From NCBI GenBank assembly GCA_031282985.1, contig JAITCR010000077.1:1-9656 (forward strand): 9,656 nt of DNA, in the 5' to 3' direction. The notes under the pieces were generated by a model. The model saw only the letters and a program-made list of their open reading frames with translations. It ran no database searches and was not told where the DNA came from. Each line of letters opens with the position of its first letter. Position 1 is the first letter of the stretch. Positions 1 through 6,597 of this stretch are shown piece after piece. The position numbers and the translations under genes were made by a program. The stretch is from Nitrososphaerota archaeon (GTDB lineage Archaea; Thermoproteota; Bathyarchaeia; Bathyarchaeales; Bathycorpusculaceae).

Positions 1-44
1 TATGTGATGAGTGGGGTTGTTATGCGTTATAGGTTTTGTTTAGG

Positions 45-295
45 GTTGTTTGCAAGAGTTGTGGGCTGAGAAAGTAGTTAAAAGTGGGATAGTTCGTGGA
101 AAACAACGCTATAAGTGCAGATCATGTTGTTATTTCTTTGTTGAAGGGGATGAACGGACAAATGAATCAGTTGCTGCATTAAGGGCATTATGTGTGCTGT
201 TTTACTCTTTGGGTAAAAGTTCGTATGGCATGTTAGGTAAAATAATTGGTCGGGATCGGTCACTTATTTATCGTTGGATTCGTAAGCGGGATTAA
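45..295 (+). pseudogene. IS1-family InsA-like fragment (5' damaged)
   Basis: This is the N-terminal, DNA-binding half of an IS1-family transposase. The readable part (TTG at 50 to TAA at 293-295, 81 codons) has the typical run VVKSGIVRGKQRYKC, the second zinc-knuckle pair (CRSC-type, YKCRSCCYFFVEGD) and a C-terminal helix-turn-helix ending in RSLIYRWIRKRD. The first CxxC pair expected upstream is not in this frame. A C-K-S-C reading exists at 51-62 in the next frame, and the in-frame codon at 41-43 is a stop, so the 5' end appears frameshifted. The TTG at 50 is therefore only the first open start codon, not a trusted start. InsB-like sequence continues directly after the stop in another frame. 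I infer a dead remnant; the left end of the element lies outside or at the edge of the window. Confidence 0.75.
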
Positions 296-782
296 GCACA
301 AAAGAACCGGTTGTAGCTGGTGAGATTAAGGGGATGGGGTTTGATGAAATGTGGCACTTTATTGGTTCAAAAAAAGCAAGTTTGGGTTCTCAAAGCTATT
401 GGCCGTGGTACGCGGAGAACTGTGACGCTTGGGTGCTTGGCAACTGTAATACTGCAGCCTTCCGTTGGCTTTATTGAAAAGTCAAACACTTGAAGTACTG
501 TACTTTTTATGCTGATGATTGGGCTGTGTTTTCGAAAGTGTTGCCGAAAGGTCGTCGTGTGGTTGGTAAGGCTCATATTGTTGCTGTTGAGCAGGGTAAT
601 GGTAATACGCGGCATCATTTAGGTTGGTTTACTTGGCGGATTGGGGTGGTTTCTAAGAAGCTCTTATGGTGGATTTATCTCTTCGGTTGTGGTGTGCTCT
701 GACAAAATCGGATATCTTTAAACAATGGCAAACCAAAATGATGTATATCTGTAAGTATGCGCTCTCTGTTTTTTGTTCGTGA
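296..782 (+). pseudogene. IS1-family InsB (DDE) transposase, multiply frameshifted remnant
   Basis: This is the catalytic half of the same IS1-type transposase, readable only by switching frames. Frame 1 from ~298 reads EPVVAGEIKGMGFDEMWHFIGSKK. A shift at the A7 tract (369-375) leads to VWVLKAIGRGTRRTVT in frame 2. A second shift near 427-430 returns to frame 1 (WVLGNCNTAAFRWLY), which ends at a TGA (475-477) where a Glu codon is usual. The same frame resumes as KVKHLKYCTFYADDW and runs to VVSKK near 658. A further shift near 658-665 gives MVDLSLRLWCALTKSDIFK and ends at TGA 780-782. The DDE signature is still visible: Asp in FDEMWHF, Asp514/517 codons in YADDW and Glu at 589-591, a D-24-E spacing as in IS1 transposases. 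The open stretch 490-702 is only a slice of this gene. With three shifts and a stop the element cannot make its own transposase. Confidence 0.85.
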
Positions 783-790
783 TTTTTGTT

Positions 791-897
791 GGTTGATTAT
801 TTTAAACTTTAGTTTATCAACTTGTAATTAATATTATTTAATGTAGAATTTATTAAATGCGTTGTTGTTAGATGTTTAAATTAACAAGTTGATGAAA
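791..897 (+). promoter_or_regulatory. Leader of the transporter/reductase operon: inverted repeats, TATA-like box, RBS
   Basis: The 116 bases between the IS remnant and the first operon gene contain three related words: GGTTGAT (791-797), ATCAACTTGT (816-825) and ACAAGTTGAT (884-893). The second is a perfect complement of the third over 10 bases. Its ATCAAC end is also the complement of the first, and AAACT/AGTTT (804-808/811-815) extends that hairpin. TTTATTAAA (849-857) is a possible archaeal TATA box and would place a start site near 880. AGTTGAT (887-893), five bases before the ATG at 899, resembles the archaeal Shine-Dalgarno AGGTGAT with one mismatch, so the third arm probably is the ribosome binding site. 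The arms may be a protein operator or an RNA switch; the sequence alone does not decide. Confidence 0.45.
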
Positions 898-898
898 A

Positions 899-1903
899 AT
901 GCAAAAAAAAACTATGTATCTAATTGCGGCAATAGCTATTGTTGCGATTCTGCTCGCAGCAACTGCAGTATACTATTATAACAATAACTCAAAAAATAAC
1001 GATGACAACAATATAACTCCAACACCATCTGCTACTGCTACCCCTGAGGAACCAGAAGAACCCGATGAATCATTCCCTATAACTATAATGGATGATAGCG
1101 GTGTTAAAATAACTATAACAGAAGCTCCCCAACGCATTATCTCTTTAGCCCCAAGCAGCACAGAAATCCTCTTTGCTGTTGGTGCCGGCGACCAAGTCGT
1201 TGGAGTTACTGACTTTTGTGATTACCCCTATAATTTTGCTGACTGGATTGCTGAAGGTAAAATGAGTACAATCGGCAATTACTGGCAGCCAGCAATAGAG
1301 CCAATAATTGCTCTAGAACCTGACCTAATTCTTGCTAGCGGTGGTGGCGCAAGTGATGAAGTAGCCGATAAACTACGTGGTCTTGGGTATAATGTAATAA
1401 TGCTAGACCCTGCAACTCTATCTGACGTACTCTATAACATCGATATTATAGGTAAAGCAACTGGCCATGCTAACAAAGCAACTGACCTACTAACCAGTCT
1501 ACAAGCACGCATAGATGTTATTACAAGCAAAGTTACAGGAATATCAGATAAACCAAAAGTCTACATCGAAATATGGGATGATCCACTAATGGCTTCAGCT
1601 AAAGGTAGCTACATAGATGATATTCTTACAATAGTTGGTGGTATAAACATTTTCGCTGATGCAACAACATCTTATCCGATTGTAAGCTCTGATGTTGTCA
1701 TATCTAAAAATCCTGACATAATCCTTACAGAATCCGGTAATGTTGCTGACAGAGCAGGCTGGTCAAACATTAATGCCGTTATAAACAACAAAGTCTATGA
1801 CCGTGGCAGCGACGCTACTTACATACGTCCCGGACCAAGGCTTGTTGATGCTTTAGAAGAACTTGCAAAAATAGTGCATCCAGAAATTTTTGGAAATATC
1901 TAA
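899..1903 (+). CDS. ABC transporter substrate-binding protein, BtuF/FecB class, membrane-anchored
   Basis: This is the extracytoplasmic receptor of a type II ABC importer for corrinoids, haem or ferric chelates (periplasmic-binding PF01497 class). Residues 6-27 form one hydrophobic helix with no lipobox Cys, so it is probably an uncleaved membrane anchor. Residues 28-60 are a low-complexity Asn/Thr/Pro/Glu linker, as in many archaeal binding proteins. The binding domain runs from ~78 to 330: RIISLAPSSTEILFAVGAGD (79-98), VVGVTDFCDYP (100-110), the inter-lobe segment AIEPIIALEPDLILA (132-146, with Glu134 at the usual N-lobe docking-Glu position), DPLMASAKGSYIDDIL (228-243) and GGINIF (247-252). 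At 334 aa its length is normal including the linker. The ATG at 899 follows an RBS-like AGTTGAT; Met6 (914) is a less likely alternative. The permease follows 41 bases downstream. The family fit is certain, the ligand is not. Confidence 0.93.
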   Translation: MQKKTMYLIAAIAIVAILLAATAVYYYNNNSKNNDDNNITPTPSATATPEEPEEPDESFPITIMDDSGVKITITEAPQRIISLAPSSTEILFAVGAGDQVVGVTDFCDYPYNFADWIAEGKMSTIGNYWQPAIEPIIALEPDLILASGGGASDEVADKLRGLGYNVIMLDPATLSDVLYNIDIIGKATGHANKATDLLTSLQARIDVITSKVTGISDKPKVYIEIWDDPLMASAKGSYIDDILTIVGGINIFADATTSYPIVSSDVVISKNPDIILTESGNVADRAGWSNINAVINNKVYDRGSDATYIRPGPRLVDALEELAKIVHPEIFGNI

Positions 1904-1910
1904 TCTAACT

Positions 1911-1933
1911 CTTCTTTTTTTAAAAAAGAGGTA
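1911..1933 (+). promoter_or_regulatory. T7/A6 hairpin overlapping the permease RBS
   Basis: In the gap after the binding-protein gene, CTTC plus seven T (1911-1921) is followed at once by six A and GAG (1922-1930), so TTC-T6 can fold back on A6-GAA-like sequence with a very small loop. The downstream arm runs into GAGGT (1928-1932), a good Shine-Dalgarno site 12 bases before the ATG at 1945. In addition, a T-run is the normal archaeal termination signal. Partial termination or partial RBS masking here would give more binding protein than permease, a common ratio in importer operons. This is an inference: the stem is only A-U pairs and weak. Confidence 0.35.
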
Positions 1934-1944
1934 GCAAATATCGC

Positions 1945-3027
1945 ATGTTAAACAATTTTAAACTATCAAAAAAATTAAGTTCACATAGAAAAACTAGAAA
2001 CTGGCAACTAACCATTCTATCTCTCTTTTTACTATTAATATATACCATAATAGTATCCATAAGCATAGGTTACACTTCTATACCTATTCCAAATATAATT
2101 AAAGTATTCCTTACAAACGCTCCTGGACTTAACCGCTTATTTCACTATTCTGTTTCACCTATAGAAGAGGTACTAATCCTTCAAGTACGTTTTCCAAGAG
2201 CATTATGCGCCGCACTTGTTGGAGCAGCTCTATCTATTGCAGGTACAGTATATCAAGGACTATTTAGAAACCCCATGGCTGACCCATACACAATTGGTGC
2301 ATCATCAGGAGCAGCCGTAGGTGCCACCTCAGCTATTATTCTAGGTGTTAGCGTAACTATCCTAGGTATAAATACTATACAGTTTTTCGCGTTCATAGGC
2401 TGCTTAATAACAGTACTTGGTGTATATACCATTTCACGAGTAGGCACTAAAGTACCTGTACAAACCCTTCTTCTCTCTGGAATTGCAGTTAGCATACTGC
2501 TAAGCGCAGTTGTCAATTCTTTCCACTCCATGTTTCCTGAACAATTCCGCAGATCAGCCTTCTGGCTCATGGGCAGCGTTTCATACTCCGAATGGGCAGA
2601 CGTATGGAGCGCCCTGCCCTTCATATTAGCCGGATCCATAATCATCTACTTGTATGCCCGTGATCTAAACATATTAGCACTCGGGGAATCTGAAGCAACA
2701 CATTTAGGCGTAGACCTTGAAAAAATGAAAAAAGTCCTCCTAGTATCTAGCGCCTTTGTAACCGCAGCAGCAGTTTCAATCAGCGGTTTAATAGCCTTTG
2801 TTGGCTTAATAATTCCACATGTAACTCGACTAATCCTTACACCTGATCACAGACTTTTAATTCCAACATCCGCTTTAATGGGTGCTATTTTTCTTATGTT
2901 ATGCGACATCTTGGCAAGAGTTGTAATATCACCTTCTGAATTGCCTGTAGGTGTAGTGACGGCAATATGTGGTGGACCCTTTTTCCTCTATCTTATGAGA
3001 AGAAAGAAAAAAGTGGACGCATCCTGA
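1945..3027 (+). CDS. ABC transporter permease, FecCD/BtuC family
   Basis: This is the membrane subunit of the importer, forming the homodimeric channel. At 360 aa it has the usual length, with about ten hydrophobic segments starting at ~21-42. Family motifs are intact: RFPRALCAALVGAALSIAG (82-100), RNPMADPYTIG (108-118), GAAVGA (122-127), the cytoplasmic coupling region LALGESEATHLGV (244-256) that contacts the ATPase, GLIAFVGLIIPHVTR (281-295) and the C-terminal ELPVGVVTAICGGPFF (332-347). The RBS is GAGGT at 1928-1932, and its stop is 10 bases before the ATPase start, whose own GAGGT (3026-3030) overlaps this stop codon. No odd residues were noticed. FecCD permeases for B12, haem and siderophores cannot be told apart by eye. 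Confidence 0.95.
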   Translation: MLNNFKLSKKLSSHRKTRNWQLTILSLFLLLIYTIIVSISIGYTSIPIPNIIKVFLTNAPGLNRLFHYSVSPIEEVLILQVRFPRALCAALVGAALSIAGTVYQGLFRNPMADPYTIGASSGAAVGATSAIILGVSVTILGINTIQFFAFIGCLITVLGVYTISRVGTKVPVQTLLLSGIAVSILLSAVVNSFHSMFPEQFRRSAFWLMGSVSYSEWADVWSALPFILAGSIIIYLYARDLNILALGESEATHLGVDLEKMKKVLLVSSAFVTAAAVSISGLIAFVGLIIPHVTRLILTPDHRLLIPTSALMGAIFLMLCDILARVVISPSELPVGVVTAICGGPFFLYLMRRKKKVDAS

Positions 3028-3037
3028 GGTAACAAAC

Positions 3038-4369
3038 ATGGTACATTTAAAAATAAACAATATAGACTGCTATTATGACTCTGTTAAAATTATTGAAAAC
3101 ATCAGTTTTCAGTTCCAAACCGGACAATTTGTAGGCATTTTAGGACCTAATGGGTCAGGAAAAACAACCCTGCTTAAAAGTATAAGCCATACCCTTAAAC
3201 CTAAAACAGGCACAATACTTCTAGAAGATGAAGATATCTATACATTAAAAGCTATAGATGTAGCCAAAAAAATGGCTGTAGTCTCTCAAGGAGCAAACAT
3301 TGCCTTTAGCTTCACAGCCCTCGATGTCGTATTAATGGGCCGCTCACCCCATCTCTCCCGTTTTGCAATGGAAAGCGAAAAAGATGTTGAAATTGCAAAA
3401 AAAGCAATGACTTACACGGGAACATTACACCTTCAAGACCGTCCTATAACAGAATTAAGCGGTGGAGAACGACAACGTATAATCATCAGCAGAGCCCTAG
3501 CACAAGAACCACAAGTGTTGCTACTTGACGAACCTACTACATTTCTAGACGTAGCAAATCAGCTAGAAATAATGGAACTACTCAAACAATTATGTAACAA
3601 CAAAAAACTTTTAGTCATAGGCGTATTCCACGACTTCAATCTCGCAGCTCGCTACTGCGATTCCATAGTAATGTTAAAAAACGGGAAAATAGTTACTGCT
3701 GGAAAAACAGATATTTTAACCAGCGAAAACATTAAAACAGTATTTAGCATAGACACAGTTGTAAAACAAAACTCTATAACAAAAACACCCTACATCATAC
3801 CTATAATGGTTAGTCATCAAGTCCCATACCGCAGTTTAACTGTCCATATAATATGCGGAGCAGGAAGCGGGAGTTCCCTTATGAACCTCTTAATCGACAA
3901 TGGCTACAATGTAACTGCTGGCGTTTTAAATCTGCTTGACACAGACCAAGAAACAGCAGGCTTTCTAAAAATACCCACAACTATAGAAGCACCCATGTCC
4001 CCAATTAGCGACACCACATACAAAAATAACTTGAAATTAATCAAAAAAGCAAACTTTATAGTAGTAACATCATTCCCATACGGCTATGGTAACATTAAAA
4101 ATTTAGATGCCGCAAACTTTGCAGTTGAACATAAAATTCCCACATTTCTGTTGGATGAATCTTTAATAGAACTGCGAGATTATACGAAAGGTCAAGCTCA
4201 AGAAAAAATGCAAATTCTTAAAAACAAAGGGGCTGTTTCAGTCAAAGACGAAAAAACCCTCTTAGCTGCCATTAACTATCTAGCAAAAACTTGTACTGAC
4301 AGCAAAAACATTTCTCTCAAATCTATAGCCTCAGCAGCAGTAATTGCTCAAATGGAGGTTACCTCTTGA
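3038..4369 (+). CDS. ABC transporter ATPase, BtuD/FecE class, with extra C-terminal domain
   Basis: This is the energising subunit of the importer. Residues 1-255 are a complete nucleotide-binding domain: Walker A GPNGSGKT (36-43), Q-loop Gln84 (VVSQG), signature LSGGERQR (140-147), Walker B VLLLDEPT (160-167), D-loop LD (170-171) and H-loop His198 (VFHDF). FecE/BtuD proteins are normally ~255-270 aa; this one has 443. The extra part (~265-443) starts with a strand and Gly-rich loop, VHIICGAGSGSSLMNLL (269-285), then NGYNVTAGVLN, EAPMSPIS (317-324), ANFIVVTSFPYGYGNIKNL (338-356) and PTFLLDES (368-375). It looks like a small Rossmann-like alpha/beta domain. From memory, similar tails occur on some archaeal cobalamin-type ATPases; their role is not established. 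The last codons overlap the next gene by four bases, and GGAGGT at 4354-4359 lies inside this gene. Confidence 0.93.
   Translation: MVHLKINNIDCYYDSVKIIENISFQFQTGQFVGILGPNGSGKTTLLKSISHTLKPKTGTILLEDEDIYTLKAIDVAKKMAVVSQGANIAFSFTALDVVLMGRSPHLSRFAMESEKDVEIAKKAMTYTGTLHLQDRPITELSGGERQRIIISRALAQEPQVLLLDEPTTFLDVANQLEIMELLKQLCNNKKLLVIGVFHDFNLAARYCDSIVMLKNGKIVTAGKTDILTSENIKTVFSIDTVVKQNSITKTPYIIPIMVSHQVPYRSLTVHIICGAGSGSSLMNLLIDNGYNVTAGVLNLLDTDQETAGFLKIPTTIEAPMSPISDTTYKNNLKLIKKANFIVVTSFPYGYGNIKNLDAANFAVEHKIPTFLLDESLIELRDYTKGQAQEKMQILKNKGAVSVKDEKTLLAAINYLAKTCTDSKNISLKSIASAAVIAQMEVTS
4354..4368 (+). promoter_or_regulatory. Strong RBS fixing a TTG start (GGAGGT, 6-base spacer)
   Basis: GGAGGT at 4354-4359 is the best Shine-Dalgarno match in the window and sits six bases before TTG 4366-4368. 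The reading MKSIAFYGKGGIGKST from this TTG puts the P-loop at residues 8-16, exactly as in NifH-type proteins, so the rare start codon is well supported. The overlap with the upstream stop (TTGA, 4366-4369) implies translational coupling of the ATPase and the reductase. Confidence 0.85.
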
Positions 4370-6597
4370 AAAGTATAGCTTTTTATGGAAAAGGCGGTAT
4401 AGGCAAATCTACAACTATTTCCAACGTCATCGCTGCCTTATCTATTAAAAACAAAAAAATTTTACAGATAGGTTGTGATCCTAAACATGATTCAGCCCGT
4501 TTGCTCTTAGGTGGTTTTACTCAAGTAACTGTGCTTGAACAGTTAAGCACCACGGGTACGGTTTCACTTGACACTGTTATGTTAACTGGTTTTAATCAGG
4601 TGAAATGTATAGAGTCTGGTGGTCCAGAGCCAGGTGTAGGGTGTGCTGGTAGAGGTATAATTCAAACCCTTCAGTTGCTAAAAGATCAAGGTCTTGATAC
4701 CCGGCAATTTGATTATGTGTTTTTTGATGTTTTAGGTGATGTTGTCTGTGGTGGGTTTGCGGTTCCTATGCGAGATGGATACGCCGATGAGGTATACATT
4801 GTAACTTCTGGTGAAATCGCGTCTATATATGCTGCTAATAATATAGCAAAGGGGTTACAGCGTTTCATTTCTACCCATGGAAAACTCGGAGGTATAATAG
4901 GTAACCTGCGAGGAATAGATAATGAACGTCAAATATTGGAAGTGTTTGCTAAAAAAATTGGAACGCAAATAGTTGCTTTCATACCTCGCAGTAATCTCTT
5001 ACCTCAGGCTGAACTTGTCTCTAAAACTATAATGGAATTTGCTCCAAACACTGAATTAGCTAACATATACTTAGCCATAGCTGATCATATCGAACACCAA
5101 TATGATCCTGTAATTCCAACGCCCCTCTCTGAAACAGAGCTTGAAGAATTCATTCAAGAATTCTGTTACGACACAAAACCCCAAACACTCCCTCAACAAC
5201 CCCTACCAACAATTGTAAACAATAACCTTGTCCAAGCAAACGCACAAAACATGGCTAACTGCAAAAACAACACAACAAGTACCAAAAACGTTCCATTTTT
5301 CGCTCCAAATAACAAACAGGGGTCTAATTACGCGGCTGATTTTTGTCGTCCTTGGCAAAAAATTCAAGTTTCAACTCCAAAGAAAAGACCACCATTATAT
5401 GGTTGCTCCCTTACTGGTGTTTATAATGCCCTAAGCGAGATTAACGATGCAATTGCACTGATGTATTCTCCCCAAGGCTGTGCCTACATAAACTATTGTT
5501 CCCATCAGAGCATGTTTACAACCTCTAACAAGCCCTATTTTCCAAACCTTCTTTGCACAAACATGCAGGAAACTGATGTTGTATTTGGCGGAATACAACA
5601 TTTAGAAAAAACTCTAACGTGTCTGAAAAACCGTTTTCCAAAACAACCGATTTTTCTTATAACTTCTTGTCCTGTAGGTTTAATCGGTGACGATATAACC
5701 TCTTTAATATCAAAAGTAAACGCAAAAGAACAAAGAATAATCCACATTCCTTCTGATGGTGTAATAGGTGGTGATTTTTATGCGGGTTTAGTTGCAGCTT
5801 GCAAATTAGTTGCAGACGAATTTATAGATAAAACCGTTAGTCCAATTGATGGCACTTTAAACATTATTGGCGAACAGAGTCTGTCTACAACGTCTGAACC
5901 TAACTTTAAAAAAGTAAGCCAAATATTGACTGCGTTAGGTATAACAATAAACTGTAGATACATAAGACGAGCCAGTATAGCTGAGATAAAGAATTTTAAA
6001 AAAGCTAAATTTAATCTTCTGCTTACAAACGGGCAAACAGTTAATGAAATCTCTGTGTTTTTAGATAAGCACTTTGGAACCGAAACACTTCAAACTCCCT
6101 TACCCATAGGGTTTGAACAGACTGCTGAGTTTACGTATGCAATCGCTCGCCGATTCGGCAAAGAGGCTTTAGCTGAAAAAGTAGTAAGAGACGCTAAAAC
6201 TCTTTACGAAAAAGATGTGGAGCAACTAAAACCGTTTTTTGCAGGAAAAAAAGCATTAATAAATTCTGGTGGTGTCAATATTGACTGGTTACACTTAGCA
6301 TTAAAGGATATAGGTGTTGAAGTACGTCAATGTAGCACTTCTAACGTATTCACCTCAGATGGCGAAGTTCCGCTTAAATCAGAAAAAGCCTCTCTAAGTG
6401 ATTCTATCAGTGAAGTGGTACGCTTGTATCGTCCCGATTTCATTTTATCCTCTCATCATCTGGTAACAACTGATGTGCCCTGCGACTTTTTCCCTGTTCT
6501 TCCTTTGTATGGTTTCAACTCTGGCTTAGATTACATAAAAAAATTATCTTTTAAATTAAAAATTCCCTTTGTCGAAGGATGGAAATGTGATGAATAA
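4366..6597 (+). CDS. Fused NifH/BchL-type reductase and NifD/BchN-type catalytic subunit
   Basis: This single 743-aa protein is predicted to combine both halves of a nitrogenase-superfamily reductase. Residues 1-270 are a full NifH-type Fe protein: P-loop GKGGIGKST (8-16), GCDPKHDS (36-43), GGPEPGVGCAGRG (85-97) and DVLGDVVCGGFA (121-132). Cys93 and Cys128 are the ligands of the dimer-bridging [4Fe-4S] cluster. The usual Fe-protein C-terminal helix (PTPLSETELEEFIQEF, 251-266) is present. Residues ~271-342 are an Asn/Gln/Thr/Pro-rich linker. Residues ~343-743 are a component-1 subunit with Cys347 (YGCSLTG), Cys372 (SPQGC), ETDVVFGG (402-409) and Cys435 (TSCPVGLIGDD), the three cluster Cys of NifD/BchN. 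The position of the NifD cofactor ligand Cys275 reads Thr554 (FNLLLT), and the His442 position near FFPVLPLYGF (708-717) has no His. The start is TTG with a strong RBS. The next gene overlaps the 3' end. Nitrogenase activity is unlikely; the substrate is unknown. Usually H and D are separate proteins. Confidence 0.92.
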   Translation: MKSIAFYGKGGIGKSTTISNVIAALSIKNKKILQIGCDPKHDSARLLLGGFTQVTVLEQLSTTGTVSLDTVMLTGFNQVKCIESGGPEPGVGCAGRGIIQTLQLLKDQGLDTRQFDYVFFDVLGDVVCGGFAVPMRDGYADEVYIVTSGEIASIYAANNIAKGLQRFISTHGKLGGIIGNLRGIDNERQILEVFAKKIGTQIVAFIPRSNLLPQAELVSKTIMEFAPNTELANIYLAIADHIEHQYDPVIPTPLSETELEEFIQEFCYDTKPQTLPQQPLPTIVNNNLVQANAQNMANCKNNTTSTKNVPFFAPNNKQGSNYAADFCRPWQKIQVSTPKKRPPLYGCSLTGVYNALSEINDAIALMYSPQGCAYINYCSHQSMFTTSNKPYFPNLLCTNMQETDVVFGGIQHLEKTLTCLKNRFPKQPIFLITSCPVGLIGDDITSLISKVNAKEQRIIHIPSDGVIGGDFYAGLVAACKLVADEFIDKTVSPIDGTLNIIGEQSLSTTSEPNFKKVSQILTALGITINCRYIRRASIAEIKNFKKAKFNLLLTNGQTVNEISVFLDKHFGTETLQTPLPIGFEQTAEFTYAIARRFGKEALAEKVVRDAKTLYEKDVEQLKPFFAGKKALINSGGVNIDWLHLALKDIGVEVRQCSTSNVFTSDGEVPLKSEKASLSDSISEVVRLYRPDFILSSHHLVTTDVPCDFFPVLPLYGFNSGLDYIKKLSFKLKIPFVEGWKCDE

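Noticed and set aside
100..112. Cys106 (TDFCDYP) of the substrate-binding protein as an unusual ligand
   Set aside because: These coordinates are residue numbers in the protein at 899-1903. A Cys in this position is common in BtuF-like proteins of anaerobes, so it is not notable.
490..702. Separate 70-codon gene
   Set aside because: It is an open slice of the frameshifted InsB transposase; homology-like reading continues on both sides in other frames.
783..898. Cobalamin riboswitch ahead of the importer
   Set aside because: The leader is too short and AT-rich, and I see no B12-box-like core; only simple inverted repeats are present.
2253..2645. 130-codon open frame on the minus strand
   Set aside because: It lies entirely inside the permease gene, opposite conserved FecCD motifs, and its translation resembles no protein; it is a shadow.
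6569..6589. TTG at 6569 as start of the K-like gene
   Set aside because: ATG 6590 has a plausible AAGGAT site at good spacing and a normal short overlap; the extra seven residues add no family motif.
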